DNA of 64,000 bases from Choricystis sp. odSpoLacu1 (taxonomy: Eukaryota; Chlorophyta; Trebouxiophyceae), in the NCBI GenBank assembly GCA_958009055.1, contig OY253660.1, forward strand, positions 620,001 to 684,000, written 5' to 3'. Below, piece by piece: positions 35,799 through 47,877 of this stretch. The notes under the pieces were generated by a model. The model saw only the letters and a list, made by a program, of their open reading frames with translations. It had not been told where the DNA came from and ran no database searches. Numbering within the stretch: position 1 is the first letter of the stretch; every line of letters starts with the position of its first letter. The translations under genes were made by a program, and so were the position numbers.

Positions 35799-35998
35799 GG
35801 TGTGTGAGAGTGTGGGTGTGGGGGGCGTGTCGATCGGGGGAGCACCGCGCCCACTCTCTTTTTTTTTGCAGTGTGAGAGAAAGCGAGAGAGAGAGCCGGC
35901 CGGACGCTGCGGGCTGCGGACGCTGCGGACGAGCGGGCACTCTTCGCACCGCCGTCGTTGTCGCCCCCGCTCTTCTCCCCGCACGCCACCCCGCCTCC
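35799..35998. promoter_or_regulatory. Divergent promoter, eIF3m and small unknown gene
   Basis: 200 bp between opposite start codons, with a T9-type tract and GA/CT runs. It must serve both genes if both start sites are right. Confidence 0.45.
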
Positions 35999-36577
35999 AT
36001 GGCCGCCTCCGCCGCCGCCGCGACCGCCGCGTCCAGCTTGGTGCGTGTGTGGGGGTCGGGTGTGTGTGTGTGTGAAGAAGAGAGGGGGGAGAGAGAGCCC
36101 TCGGCCAGTAACTGCCGCACCCACCTCTCCTCTCCCCCCAAACACACAGGCCGACTTTGAGCGCCGCGCGGGAGCCTCCGCCACCACCCCTGAAGCCGCC
36201 TCCCTGCTGGCCGAGCTGCGCGCCCACGTGGCCAAGCTGGAAGCGACCGCGCGCGACGAGGACCCGCGCCTGTCCTTCTCCACGCCCGAGTTCAAGGAGG
36301 CGCAGCGCGCGTTCACTGAGGGGTTTAAGGTGAGTGGGGGAAGGGGTGGGAAGAGAAAGAGGAGAGAGAGGTGGGAAGGAGGAGGGACGACGCCCCCCCC
36401 CCCACCCACCACCGCCACCCACCCCCACTACAGAAAAACTTCGGCCGCCCCGTCGAGTGGGGCCTCGTCCAGGACCACGCGTGGTCCACCCCGCAGCTGC
36501 GCCAGCTGGAGGTGGCGCTGGACGTGGATGGCAAGCCGTGGCCGTTGGGGGCGGACGGCAAGCCGGTGGTCAAGTGA
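35999..36577 (+). CDS. Small conserved-looking protein of unknown function
   Basis: Exons 35999-36040, 36150-36329, 36434-36577, giving 121 aa. All three splice junctions keep phase 0 and both introns show complementary ends (GGGGGGAGAG/CTCTCCCCCC and AGTGGGGG/CCCCCACT), which supports the model. Sequence: Ala-rich start, a helical segment (LADFERRAGASATTPEAAS to EATARDEDPRL), then FSTPEFKEAQRAFTEGF and a Trp-containing end (RPVEWGLVQDHAWSTPQL, LDVDGKPWPL). It is acidic-soluble with no signal peptide or membrane span. I do not recognise the family. Confidence 0.7.
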
Positions 36578-37007
36578 AGTGAGAGAGAGGGAGGAGAGGT
36601 TTTTTTTTTCGCCTTTTTATTGCAACACCCAAATCTTTTTTGTGCAGATTTATGGTTTCGCAGGCGAGAGAGGGTTTTTTTACACGCGCGAACAAAAAGG
36701 GGGAGAGCACAACAGGGGAAAAGGCGGGGGCCGCGATGAAAAGGGCTATCAAAATCTCGCGGTCCCTTAGAGAGGTGGGGGTCACGCCCCTCCAGGCGGC
36801 GTCAGCGTCGCGTTGCGCGCGCACGCGACGCGCCTTCGTTTCTTTGGGTGGCCAAACTGTTAAAACAAAAGGGAGCGTCAAAAAGGGGGGCGCAGGTCGC
36901 CAGAACGCCGAGAAACAAAACGCACACCCGTGTGTGTTGCCGAAAGTGCGTTTGTGTTTTTCTCGGGCGCGCACGTGTGCGTGATTTCAAGACAATGCTT
37001 TCTGCCT
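36578..37007. other. Convergent intergenic region
   Basis: 430 bp between the 3' ends of the 121-aa gene and the acetate transporter. It is T- and A-run-rich compared with surroundings, as expected for 3' UTRs. No gene seen. Confidence 0.65.
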
Positions 37008-38558
37008 TCAGGCGGCCGCCGCCCCAGTCGGGTGGTTGGACGGCGTCAGCGCGGGCGCCGCGGGTTTCTTCATCTGCCCCAGCGGCAGCACGACGCGCCC
37101 GTGCGTCTCTGCCCACAGCTCCGCCGCCTCCGTGTAAAACGCGATGCCAGCCACCATGATGCCCCACCACCCCACGATCTTGGTGACAATGGGGAAAGAC
37201 AGGCCGATGGCGAGCAGGAAGAACAGGGCGGCGAGCGTCGCAAACAGGACTTGGAGCGCGCGGTTGATTTTCAGCGTGCCGACAAAGAAGATGCTGGTCA
37301 AAATCCCGTACAAGCACAGCATCATTTGGTCGGCGCGCACAAACACGAACTTGGTGACCTCACCCTGGGCTTGGGACGCGCCAGACCAGACACCTGCCGC
37401 GTTGAGAATGGTGAACAGGGCGAGCCCCATCCAGAACGCGCCATACGTCATGAAAGCGGTGGCCCCAAACGTGGACCCCTTCTTCATGTCGAAGATGCCG
37501 ACCAGGAGTTGGGCGAGGCCGCCGTAAAACATGCCAAAGCAGGCGGTCATGTTTTTGGTGGCAGAGGGTTCGGTGATGGCGGTGGTGGCGCCCTGGAGGA
37601 GGGGAGGGGAGAAAGGGTGGTGGTTGGTGGAAGAGACAGGGTGGTGGCGGGGTGGGCGTGTGTGTTAGAGGGCACACAAGGGGAAGGGTGGGGGGAGGGT
37701 GTGGAGGCGGGGGGGGGGGGGGGCGGGAGAGGACAAAAGAGACAGGCACGCACGCGCCAGCAGCGTTTGTCGAGCGACGCGCGGGCTCGTCGGGGGCGAC
37801 GGCGCGCAATGGGGGCCGCCCCCCTCTCCCCGCCCCCGACCCCCTCTCCCCGACCCTGCCGGGCCCCCTGCCCCGTCGTCCGCTGCCCCTGCCGCCACTC
37901 GACACTCGCAGTGGTGTGTGTGCGCGGGAGGCGGGGAGAGGCGGTGGGGGGAAGCGACCACACGGCGGCGCGAGACGCGCGTTCGGTTCAGGGCGAAACC
38001 GACCCGTCCGCTGCGCCGTTCAATGTCGGCACGAGCGTTTTTGCCCGGCCGCCAGCGGGCCCCCCGCGCCCCCCAGTCCTCCCATGATCTCCCACCGGGA
38101 TGAGTCTTCATTCTCACCTGAAGCAGCGCCGTGGTCAGAGCAAGACCAAACAGGCCCAGGGGGCCGGGGTTGGCGACTGTCGAGAGGGGTGGGGTCGTTT
38201 TAGACGCGCGTCGTCACCCGACACATCGCGTCATTGCATTGGCGGCTCGCCCCGAGGACGGCGCGCCGGCGCCTCTCCCGCCCCCCGCTTCCCCTTGGAC
38301 GTCAAAAATCGAGCGTAGTCGATGTTTAGTGGCGGCTGCTGCGATTAACTGGGCCGGCAAAAGGCTCGGCGGGCGCGACTCGCCCATCCGCCTCGTCGCA
38401 CATGCGTCCAAACACAGCGCCCCCCCCCCACAACAATCCAACTCACCAGCCTCCCGGTACATGATCGAACCGCGCTGAGGCGCAGCAGCAAAGGGGTCGT
38501 CCGAGCCATCGACGGGCTTGGAGATGACGAGGGAGGGGAGGGTCTGCAGGGGAGGCAT
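37008..38558 (-). CDS. GPR1/FUN34/YaaH (SatP) family acetate/succinate transporter
   Basis: Six-span membrane protein that moves acetate or succinate with protons. Exons are 38558-38447, 38176-38118 and 37592-37008, giving 251 aa. A 38-residue cytosolic start is followed by the family signature VANPGPLGLFGLALTTALL, which the middle 59-bp exon supplies exactly. Then come MTACFGMFYGGLAQLLVGIFDMKKGSTFGATAFMTYGAFW (written in parts: FGMFYGG, KGSTFGATAF, YGAFWMGLA) and four further hydrophobic spans. All junction phases fit (1/2, 0). Algal relatives function in acetate assimilation. Confidence 0.93.
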
Positions 38559-38900
38559 AATGATGAGAGAGCGAGAGAGTTGCGAAAGCAAGAGGCAACA
38601 CAAACTACGAGTCGGTTGTGTGATGACCTGACGTGTGGTTTTTTCTGTTTCTGTGTTTCGCTCTGCTCCTGCTCTGTTTGTCACTGCGCCCTGCGTTGTG
38701 GGGGGAGGGGGGCTACAAAGGGGAAGGGGAAGGGGATCACCGCACACACACACACACCAAAAAATAAAAAATAAACTCTCTCAACTCTGGCGACACCCAG
38801 CCGCCGCGTCGGCCGACGCGCCGTCGTCAAACCCCTCTCCTGCCGCCGCCGCCGCCGGCCCAGGGGACGACACCACAACCACGGCCGGCGGCGGGGGGGG
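38559..38900. other. Intergenic region upstream of the SatP-family gene
   Basis: 342 bp on the 5' side of the transporter and the 3' side of the ARF-GEF. An AT-rich patch (aaaaataaaaaataaa, about 38,759-38,775) stands out against the GC-rich background; it may be a terminator/polyadenylation region for the neighbouring transcript. Confidence 0.5.
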
Positions 38901-41900
38901 TTAGTCGCTGGCGGTGGACAACGGCGACGTGGGGGCAGGTGGACCCGCTGCCGGCACGGCGTCGGCTTGGCCGCCGACGGGGGCGGGCGCAACCACCGCC
39001 CCCCCTGCGACCGCGACGCCACCCTCCACGCCTTCGACCCCAGGCCCCGTCACCGTGGCGGCGGCTGCGCCGGCGAGCACGGCGGGTGTGAGGTCAGCCG
39101 ACACAGCCGCTGCACGGCGCCAGGTGTGAGCCCACAAGTCGGTGGCACCGTCGACCGTCGTCCACCCGGGGGCGAGCGCGCCCGCGGCGGCCGCCACCAG
39201 CAACGCGTTCTTGGCGGCTTCAGGCGCCGCATCCTCCAGGTCGGGCGCACCCGACCTCGCTGCAGTCGCCAGCGCAGCCAGCGCTGCATCCCACGCCGCC
39301 GCAAACGCGGGCGACGCGGGCGGCGGCGGCGACGTCGAGTCGGGCGGCGCGCCGCGCGGCAGCCCCGCCAGCACGCCCTTCACCATGGCGCGCGCCGCGG
39401 TGGCGGCGGCGCGGCCGGCGCCCGGGTCGCGGCCGCCTCCCCGGGCGCAGGCTGCGAGGCGGGCGACGGCGGGGGCGACGCCGTCGGCGATGGGGGCCAG
39501 CGCGACGGAGGGCGGCAACGCGAGCGCGTCGGCGCCACCCACGCAAACAGCGAGCGCCGCCACCGCGCCATCGCGAGCAGCGGGGGACAGGGAGCCGTCA
39601 GCCGCCAGGCGGCAGGCGGCGGCCACGGTGGCGGTCCAGCAGTCGGACGGGGAGGGGTCGGCATCGTCGGCGTCGGCGTCGGGTGCGCGGCGCGGGGGCG
39701 GGGGAGGGGGAGGGGGCACACCAGTGCCAACCCCCGGACGCATCGGGCTGGCGGTGGCCGTAGCAGCTGCTGTCGCAGCAGCCGCCGCGTCGCCCGGGGG
39801 GACGGCGTGCGTGGTGACGAGCCAGGTGGCGGCGCGCTCGAGAGAAGCGGCCGCGCGTTCTGCCGAGGCAGCGGGCGCGCCCTTGGCCCGCCCCTCCGCC
39901 ACCGCCGCCACCGCCACAATGACGTGCGGGTAGGCAGCCAACGACAGAGCTTCCGGGGAGGCTGCTGCCAGGATGCCGTCGACTGCGGTGGCGCCAGCGT
40001 GGGGGTGCAGGGCAGCGCCACATAAAAGAGAAAGAAGCGCTCTTGCCGCGCGCCCGCGCCGCGACACGGCCGGCCCCGCCGCTGCCAACGCCGCCGCCCC
40101 CGTCGCCAGCGCGGGCGCCAGCTCCCAGGCGTGAGGAGGGGGCAGCCGAGTCAACAGCCCCACCGTGCGCAGGATGGCGTCCGCGGCGGCCGCGTCGGGG
40201 GGGGGCTGCGCGCCAGTGGTGCCGTCGGCCGGGCGCGGGCCGGCCGCGAGAAGGGAGGCCGCCGTGCGCAGCGTCCCCGCCACTGCACGCGCCACCACGG
40301 GGGGTGGCGCGAGCGGAGGAGCCGCCCCACCTCTCCCATCACCCGCCGCCAACGCGGCCGCCACCAGGGCGTGGACGGGGGGCCAGGCGAGGGCGAGGCG
40401 GTCGCGGTTGCGGGCGGCGAGGCCGAGGACTAGCTCGACACACACCTCTGCGCCGACCGCGTCGCGCGCATCGGCGCCCGCCGCCTCCAGCTCGGCGGCC
40501 CCCGCGGCTGCCACGGCGGCCGCCAAGTCGGCCAGGGCTTCCGCTTTGAGGAACTTGGAGTCGGCGACCACGTCGCCGACGCGGCAGGCGTCGACAGTGA
40601 CGACCGCGGCCGCGGTGGCCGCCGCCTCAGCACCCGGCGGCAACGGCGGCAGGCCACCCGCGCCACCCCCTCCCGCCAACGGGTCCACCGAGATCAGGGA
40701 TGACAGCGCACGCGAGAAGAGGGAGCCGCCGGCATTGCCGCCGCGGCGGGGGCGGGGTGGGGGGAGCGGGTCGCCCGAGCCGAGCGCGTCGGCAGGCACC
40801 AACCCCGCGCCGTGCAGCCGCAGCAGCGCGTCCACCAGGGACCGCCACCCGGCGCGCAGGGAGTCGCCGTAGCGGGCGGCGACCCCGAACAAGGCTTCTG
40901 CGGCGGCGCGGGCTCTGTCGTCGGCGCCAAAGGCGGCGGCCGCGGTGGCGGGGAGGGTGCCGATCGCGGCGGCTGCGTCCAGGGGGGCGACTGCATGCCC
41001 CGCCAGGCACGCCGCCACAGCGTCCACGGCTTCGTCCACGCGGTGGTGGGCGGCGACGCGGGCTAGGAGCAGGAGGCCGTCGACCGCGGCGGCGGCGGCG
41101 GGGGCGGCAGCGCGGCCGGTGGCGCCGTCGAGGGCTGTCGCCAGCGCGGCCACTGCTGGCGCCCACACCGCGCGCAGGGCGGCCGCGTCCACCGCCCTGC
41201 ACCGCGCGCCACGCGCGTCAACGCGGACGCCGCGAGGCGCACGGGCTTCGTCCGCCAGGCGGGCCCACAGGCCGGGTGGAGGGGGCGCGTGGCGCGCGCG
41301 CACGGTGGGCGTGGCGGCGGCGGCCACGTCGCCGCCCGAGGCAGAGGGAGTCAGGCCACCCGCCGACCCGGCACCACCCCCACCCTCCCCCGGCATGGCC
41401 ACCGCCAGCGGCACCGCCACAATGGACGCGTACAGAGTCTGCAAGAAATCGGAGGGGAGGTCGGCCCCCCCATTGATCCCCCGGTTGTTGCGCACAAACT
41501 CGTCCGCCGTCATTTTCTTTTTAACCTGCGCATTGTGCGCGTCCGTGTGCAGCATGATCGCAGAGTAGGCCAGCACATAGGCTGCGTCTGCATTGACAAA
41601 CAACGAGGGGTGGGCAGCATGGAAGCGGGCGCCAAACGCCTCCATGACGCGTGAGATTTTTTGGGCTTCCCCCGGCAACCGAAACGCGGCCAAAAACGCG
41701 CGCAGCGCGCCGTCAAACGTCGTCCCCCGAAAGTCAAACGTGTGAGCAAACGCGTCCAGGGTGGCCACCGCAAATTCGTCAGCATCGCCCAGCAGGTCGC
41801 CCGCCGCGTCGCGCGAGACGGCGGGGCAGTGGCGCAGCAGGGCGGCCGCGTCGTGGGGGGTCGGGGGGGAAGGTGCAAGCCCCGCCGCTGCCAACCTCTC

Positions 41901-44425
41901 CAGGCCGCGTTCGGGGGATCTGTTGAAGGCGTCTGCGACAATGGCCAGCCGGGCTTTGACGGCGCGCTCCGCCAGCGCGGCGCGCAGGGCGCCGCGCGCG
42001 GCGGCACGCGCGGCCAGGCGCGCGGCCGCGCCGGGTGACGGCGCGCGCGCGCGCGCGGGCGCGCGCGGGCACGCGGCGGCCGCCCCGCGGGCGGCGGCGT
42101 GGGCACGCCCGCCGTGACGGCGGCCCACACGGCGGCCGCGTCGGCGGGGGCGAGGCCGTCGTCGGGGGGGAGGCGGGGGGAGGACGCGGCGCCGTCGAGT
42201 GAGGTGTACGGGGGCGGGGCGCCCGCGCCACCACCACCACCCCCGGCCACATCGTCGTCATCGTCCTCGCTGGACGAGTCGGCGCCCCGGTCGCCATGGT
42301 GGTGGGCGTCCAGCTCGGTGAGGACGGCCAGGACGGCATCCAGCGCCAGGTCATGGGAGGGGGCGCGCGCGCCGCCGGCTGGCGTGGCGGCGCGAGCCGC
42401 GACGCCTGCGACCGTCTCCAGCAGGTCCGGCCTCTCGATGCGGCAGTCGCCATTGACAAACGCGTCTCGAGCAAAGCCAGGCTGGCGGAGCAGGTCGAGG
42501 AGGCCTTCCAAAGCGGCTTGCTGCCGGTGGGCTGCCGTGGGGGGGGCGCCAGACGCGGGGGACAGCGCGGCCCCGCCCCCGGGCGGCCCCGCCGCTTCAG
42601 GCAGAAGCACGGACGCCGCAAACGCGCCCACCTGAAGGAAGAGGGAGGACCCCAGGTGCACGTAGGCCAGCAGGGCGGCGTGCGCAGCGCCCGCCAGGGC
42701 GGACGCATCAGCCGACGCGGCGGCCGCGAGGGCAGCCCACGCGTCATCAGCCAACAGGGCGGCCAGGGGGGGGTGGCGCCCAAAGGACCGCCCCCCGGCA
42801 TCCAGGGCGCGGCCCAGCAGGCGTACGCCCAGGGGGCCGAGGCCGGCGCGCGGTTCGGAGGGTGCGCGCCCGGCCGGGGGCGCGGGGGGCGCCCCCGCCA
42901 GGGAGATGGCAAAGGCCAGCACCTCCACCAGGGCGGCCACCCCGTACCCGTGGGCGGGGGGGGCGGGCGGCGGGGAGGGCGGGGGGGTGGGGGCGTCGGC
43001 CGGGGGGAGGGCGTCGCCACCCGCGGGAGCGAGCGCGTGCGCAGACGGCGACCGCGGCGGCGCGGCCACCAGCGCGCGCGGGGGGGGCGCCTTGGCGGCG
43101 GCCACGGCGGCAGCGGCAGCAGCGACTGGTGCGTCGTTGGCGTCGCCATCGCCATCGCTGCTGGACTTGGCGGGCGGCGTGCCTGGGGCGGCCGGCGTGT
43201 CGACCACCGCCCCGATCCGCGGCGACGGCGCGCGCGCGGCCGCGGCGGCCGCGTCACCACCACCATCCGCTTCGCTGGCTCCAGGCGGTGGGGACGGCGC
43301 ATCCACGGCCACCGGCGTGGGCGGCAGGTCGGGCAGGGTGGCGAAGACGGCGCCGACCAGGGCGTCCAGCGCGTCCCACGCCGCCGCGGCGAGCGGGCCG
43401 CCGCCCACCCCCGCGCCGCCGTCGCCGCCGCCGTCGCGGGAGGCGGCATGCTGTCCGATGCGGAAGGCGGCTTGGAAGGCGTCGATGACGTCGTCGTCGG
43501 ACAGGGCGGCGGAGGCGCCGGGCGCGGTGGCGCAGGCGCGCAGGAGCTGTGAAACGGGGTGCACAGAGGGGGAGGGGTCGGGTGTTTCGTCATCGACCTG
43601 GCGTGCCACCTCCCACACCTCCCCACACCTCCTCCCCCCAATCCCACCTGCAGAATCTTGGCCAGCACCGCGTCATCCCCCGCGCCGCCGCCCGCTTCAA
43701 AACGGCAGCGCGCGGCGGCGCCCGCGGCGGCGCGCAGCGCGGCGGCGCCCGCGGGCGTGCCCGCGGGCAGCAGCCCTCCCGCCACAACGCGAGTCAACGC
43801 GTCCAGGGCGGCCGCCGTGACGGCGGCCCCGGCGTTGGTCTCGCGGGCGGCGGCGGCAAAGGGGGCGACCGCGGCGACGGGATCAGGGTGAGGTGGCGCA
43901 GTGGCTGCAAAGACAGACGTGCGCAGGGACCGCAGACCGGCGAGCAGGGGGTCGTTGTCGGCGGCGGCGTCGATGGGGCGCTGTGTTTGGATGGGTTGGG
44001 GGTGGGAGGGAGGGGTCGGTCAAAAAAAGAAACGCGCGCGATGACCCCCCGATCGGGGGGGGGGGGGGGGGGGGGGGGGCAGCGCGCGTGCTCGGGCGCG
44101 CTTTTTTGCCATTCTGAGCGCGCAGACAGCTGACTCGCCCATTTTCAATCCAGTGCGCAGGGTGGCAACAGCATGCGCGTGGCGCGGTCGGCGGGGCGCC
44201 TTGCAATTTTTTTTTTCCCGACGCGCATCGACCATCAGGAAACACACGCTGCCGCTCTCTCCCCCCCCCCCCCCTTCACACACTCACCGACGAGTACCGT
44301 CCCGCCTGCCACTTGGCCGCCGCCTGCGCCCTAAGCGCTGACGCGACGGCGGCCGCCTCGCCCGCCAGCAGCATCGCGGCACGCGACGCGGCGGGCGGGG
44401 CGGACGGCGTGGGGGCGGCGTCCAT
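38901..44425 (-). CDS. Large ARF guanine-nucleotide exchange factor, Sec7 domain (GBF1/GNOM type)
   Basis: Activates ARF GTPases at Golgi/ER-Golgi membranes. Exons are 44425-44288, 43980-43648 and 43546-38901, giving about 1,705 aa. The N-terminal half is Ala-rich and would contain the DCB/HUS regions (FVNGDCRIERPDLLETVAGV matches the 'YVNYDCDVYRSNLFE' block). Sec7 lies at about 41.99-41.39 kb: KARLAIVADAFNRSPERGLERL, then FRLPGEAQKISRVMEAF with the catalytic Glu, ADAAYVLAYSAIMLHTDAHN, and VKKKMTADEFVRNNRGI. The C-terminal HDS-type region is low complexity. The frame shifts near 42,040-42,070 inside an alternating GC run; one added or two removed bases restore it. The first intron contains a G25 tract. 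Confidence 0.9.
44055..44079 (+). repeat. G25 homopolymer in ARF-GEF intron 1
   Basis: 25 consecutive G, preceded by CCCCCCGATC so that the left end is palindromic (CCCCCCGATCGGGGGG). On the coding strand of the gene it is C25 within the 307-bp intron. A second G/C run (C12) lies near 44,262. Confidence 0.95.
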
Positions 44426-44666
44426 TGGGGAGGGAGGGCTGGCGAGACTGGGTGCGTCAGCGCTCGCACAGGGGAGAGCTGGTGTTGTATTGAATCGCGC
44501 GAGGCCCCGGGCGCGGGCCGGGAAAGAAGAGTGGTTCCCTGTTTGTCGGATGGACTCGTTCACACTCTGCCCCCCCCCCAAAAAAAACAGCGGCAAGGGC
44601 ATCGCTCCACCTGCGCTTCTGCCGGCGTCCCCGCCCCCCATTCACACGGCCCGCCTTCCCTCCGCA
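44426..44666. promoter_or_regulatory. Divergent promoter, ARF-GEF and SixA-like gene
   Basis: 241 bp between opposite starts, with a C10/A8 composite run at 44,571-44,587. No clear core element. Confidence 0.4.
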
Positions 44667-45596
44667 ATGCGGGTGACGTCTGGAGCGCGCCCGCCGCGTG
44701 CCGCGCCCCGCCCCACGCGCGCGGCGAGCGCCCCCGATCCTGCACCCACCAACACGGGCGCCGGGGCGGCCAGCCGGTGCGTTGGGAGGAGGAGTGTGTG
44801 TGACAGAGTGTGGCGACGGCACGGAAGTCAAAAGAGGGGGCGCCGCGTGGTGCTGGTCCAACAGCGGACAGCGCGCCCCCCCCCCCCCGTCCTTCTCACC
44901 AACCCTCTCTCCACCTCCTTCCACACACACACCACCCCTAGCCGCCTCATCCTCATGCGCCACGCCGACTCGGCGGAAGCCTCCCCCAGCATCCGCGACC
45001 ACGGCAGGCCGATCACGCCGGCGGGCGCCGCGGCCGCGGCGTCCGTGGCGCGCGCGCTCGCGGCGCGCGAGTGGGTGCCCGACCTGATCGTGGCGTCTGA
45101 CTCGGAACGGTGAGAGAAAGTGGGAGGGATGTGTGGGAGAGGTGTCGGTGAAAGCCAGAAAGACGCGTGTTTGCGTTTTTCACCTCTCAACACCTTCCCC
45201 CTCGTTTCCTCCACCACTCCCCACACCCACAGCACCAAACAAACCCTGGCCGCCATGGCGGACGCCGTCCCCGCCCTGGCCGCCGCCCCCGCTCGCTACG
45301 CGGGGTCCCTTTATGCCGCCGCCGCCACTGATGGCGCCACCGCGGCCGCCCTGGCCGCCGAACTGGAGAAAGCGGGGGCCGACACAGGCGCTGGCACAAA
45401 CACCGTGCTGGCGGTGGGCCACAACCGGGGGTGGGAGGAGGCGGCGTCCGCACTGGCAGGGGCGCCAGTGCGGCTGGAGACGGCGACGGCGGCCCTGTTT
45501 GAGGAGGCGGTCAAGGCGGCGGCATCGTGGCCGGACGCGTTGACTGCGGGGGATGAGGGCGCGTGGACGCTGGTGGGGTTGGTGGAGGGTGGGTGA
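44667..45596 (+). CDS. SixA-like phosphohistidine phosphatase (histidine phosphatase superfamily)
   Basis: Hydrolyses phosphohistidine or small phosphoesters through a phospho-His intermediate. Exons are 44667-44776, 44942-45109 and 45233-45596, giving 213 aa. The catalytic motif LILMRHADSAEA follows a 36-residue Arg/Pro/Ala-rich start that could be an organellar transit peptide. DHGRPITPAGAAAA and PDLIVASDSERTKQTLAAM match SixA order, and the second catalytic His is in VLAVGHNRGWEEAA (GHNPG in bacteria). All splice phases agree (2/1, 2/1). Plant homologues are plastid-targeted; targeting here is inference. Confidence 0.88.
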
Positions 45597-46431
45597 TTGT
45601 TTGGATCGTGTCTCTCTGCCCTCCTGCTGTATCATCAAAACAAAAACAAAATCATTCCTCCCTTCCAACCGCACTCTCTCTCTCTCTCCACTGTGTGTGT
45701 TTTATTGTGCGCAACGCATGCACAGGGAAAGAAGACTTTGGATTTTTTACACGGCGTGAAAACGCGAGGAGAAAGGGAGAGACGGTGGCGACGCCGCTCG
45801 AGGGTCGCCCCCACTCGCCCTGTCCCCCCCACGCGCACACGCGCTCCGTGGCAAAAAAGAATTGTGGGACGAAAAAAAAAAAAACTGGCGGCGTTCGCCA
45901 CCTTGGTAGGCAAAAAAGGCAAAACTTGAGGGAGTGGTGGTCCCCCTTTTGGTTCAAAAAAGATGTTGGGGGGGGGAGGGGCTGCTGCGCTGGGTCGGGG
46001 GGGATCTGCCGTGGTGGGAAGAGGGGGGAGGGGACCTGCCATAGAAAAAAAAAGGGGGCGTGTTTGAAAATGAGAGCCACTCCAGGGGCCCGGTGGGGAG
46101 GGATCTGCACGTGTGTGATTCAAGGGTGTGTGTGTGTGGACAGAACCTTCGGGGGGCTCGCTTTGGGGGGAGGGGGCCAAGAAGCATCCCAAGGAGGTGG
46201 GGGAAAAGAGAAAGGGGATGCGACGGGGTGTGCTTGTTGTTTGTCAGCCCGAAAAAAAGAAGAAGTGGGATTGTGTCACCTGGGGTCCCGGCCGCACGGA
46301 CAGCATGAGAGCAGTCTCGTTGTGCGTGTGCGCGTGTGTTGTTGGGAGGAAACGGGGGATGAAGAGCTTTGTTGGGAGGAACACCGTGGCGCAGCAGGGG
46401 GTGGGCAAAAAAGAGAGAAATGCTTTTTTTC
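45597..46431. other. Intergenic region (convergent 3' ends)
   Basis: 835 bp with no supported gene. It is unusually rich in G and A homopolymers (A12 near 45,871; G runs near 45,970-46,030). Long open frames cross it but have no family features. It probably holds two long 3' UTRs. Confidence 0.55.
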
Positions 46432-47478
46432 TCATTCCAGCTCGGCCGCTTTCAGCGCGGCCGCAATCTCTCTCGACACAAACCGCCCCCCCACCCTCGG
46501 CCTCGAGTCGGCGTTGGCTTTGCGCCGCACGTACAGAATGGGCAGCGCGCGCAGCGACAGGCGCTTGGCCCGCTTGGCCCTGTAGATGGCGATCGCCTCC
46601 TCCCGCGACCGGGAGGGAGCGATGGTGGTGGCGGCGGCCGGCGGGCGGGCGGTGGGCGGGCGCGCGGGCGCGGCGCGCCGCGCGCGCGGCGCGTGCGGCG
46701 CGCACGGCCGCCAATGACGACGCGGCGCCGCCGCCTTGGTGGCGGCCGCCGCCACGCCCTCCAGCACCAGGGCGCAGTCGGTGCCGCCGACGCCCCCGTT
46801 GAGGGCGGCCAGCACGGCGTCGGTGTGGAGGTCAAGAAACGTGGTGGTGGCGGGGGTGGTGATCGCACAGTCGGCGTCGTGGCGATGGTGCACCGAGTCG
46901 GGGGACGCGGGCGGGGACGCGGGCGGGGCGTAGGGGGACAGATTGTTGACAAACGCGTCCGACGACAGCAGGGAGGCGGCGGTGGACTGGGGGGTGGGGG
47001 GCCGGGAGAAAGGATCATCAGTACCATCGCCGCCACCCGGGCGCGTCGGGCCCCGGCCGGTATCCGCAGTAGAGTCTCGGCACCCCCCCCCGCCCCTCCC
47101 CGCCCCCCCTGATCCTGCCTCCCTCTCCCATGATCCATGCGCACCAACGTTAAGCTGTGTTCATGGTCCATGAGGTGCGTGTCGGCGCCTGTTTTGGGGG
47201 CCAATGCAGCGGGAGTTTGGTGAAAAAGAAATGCGGCTGCGTCGTCAGCGTGTCGGCAGCCACCGATCGGCCGGCGGTTGGCGAGCCGCGGGCCACCTGC
47301 CCCGGCACAGCTGCTAGGCTGTGACCAGGTGCTCTGGGGGTGGAAGTAAGGCTGCAGCAGCCACCAAGAGCCGCCACTGCTCCCCAAAACACGCCCAAAA
47401 AAAGCGGCCAACATTTCCCGACGCACCCGTCAACGACCCGCTCGCGGCGGCCTCCTCGAACAGCAGGGCGCACGACAT
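46432..47478 (-). CDS. CCT-domain protein (CONSTANS/TOC1-type motif)
   Basis: Likely nuclear transcriptional regulator. The last exon (46986-46432, 184 codons plus stop) holds the CCT motif near its C-terminus: SREEAIAIYRAKRAKRLSLRALPILYVRRKANADSRPRVGGRFVSR (in parts: REEAIAIYRAKR, RKANADSRPRVGGRF), with the invariant R-x-K-x-R and RPRxxGRF. It is preceded by a His/Asp stretch and an Arg/Pro-rich low-complexity segment. No B-box or response-regulator domain is present. Exon 1 is uncertain: ATG at 47478 (MSCALLFEEAAASGSL) with a good GTGCGT donor gives the wrong phase, while a weaker GTTGGC donor at 47413/47412 keeps phase 0. The 3' exon is secure. Confidence 0.75.
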
Positions 47479-47877
47479 GGATGGGCAGGTGTGCGCGAGT
47501 GGGGAGCGTCTATCGAGGGCAGGAGGGGCGCCGAGGGAGGGGGCGGGAGGAGGCGAGAGGGGGGCGGCCCGCGGGAACTCGAAGCGAGAAGTGTCCAAAG
47601 TGTCAGGAGCCAAAAAAGTATCGCCCTGCTCCTCCCATATCAAGGGCACGCCCTCAGAAAAAGCCACGCCCTTTTTCAGTGCACTTTTTTGATTCATCCT
47701 TGATTCACTTTCTCGGGGGGTCCAGTGTGCCCCCGCCTCTCCCACCACACTGCCACCACACACTGCCCTCCGCCTTCCCACCCCTCCCCTAGCCAGCTCC
47801 TGAGAGACAGTGCGACAAACGTGCGTGTGTGTGTGTTGCAGACAGGCAGACAAAAAAAAAAAACCACTCATCTTTCC
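47479..47877. other. Intergenic region, CCT gene 5' flank and OSCA gene 3' end
   Basis: About 400 bp; presumed promoter of the CCT gene and 3' UTR of the channel gene. It contains A10-A11 and CA runs; no gene seen. Confidence 0.5.

Noticed and set aside
36720..36850. Possible tRNA-like stretch near the 121-aa gene
   Set aside because: No convincing acceptor stem, anticodon arm or TPsiC box could be matched.
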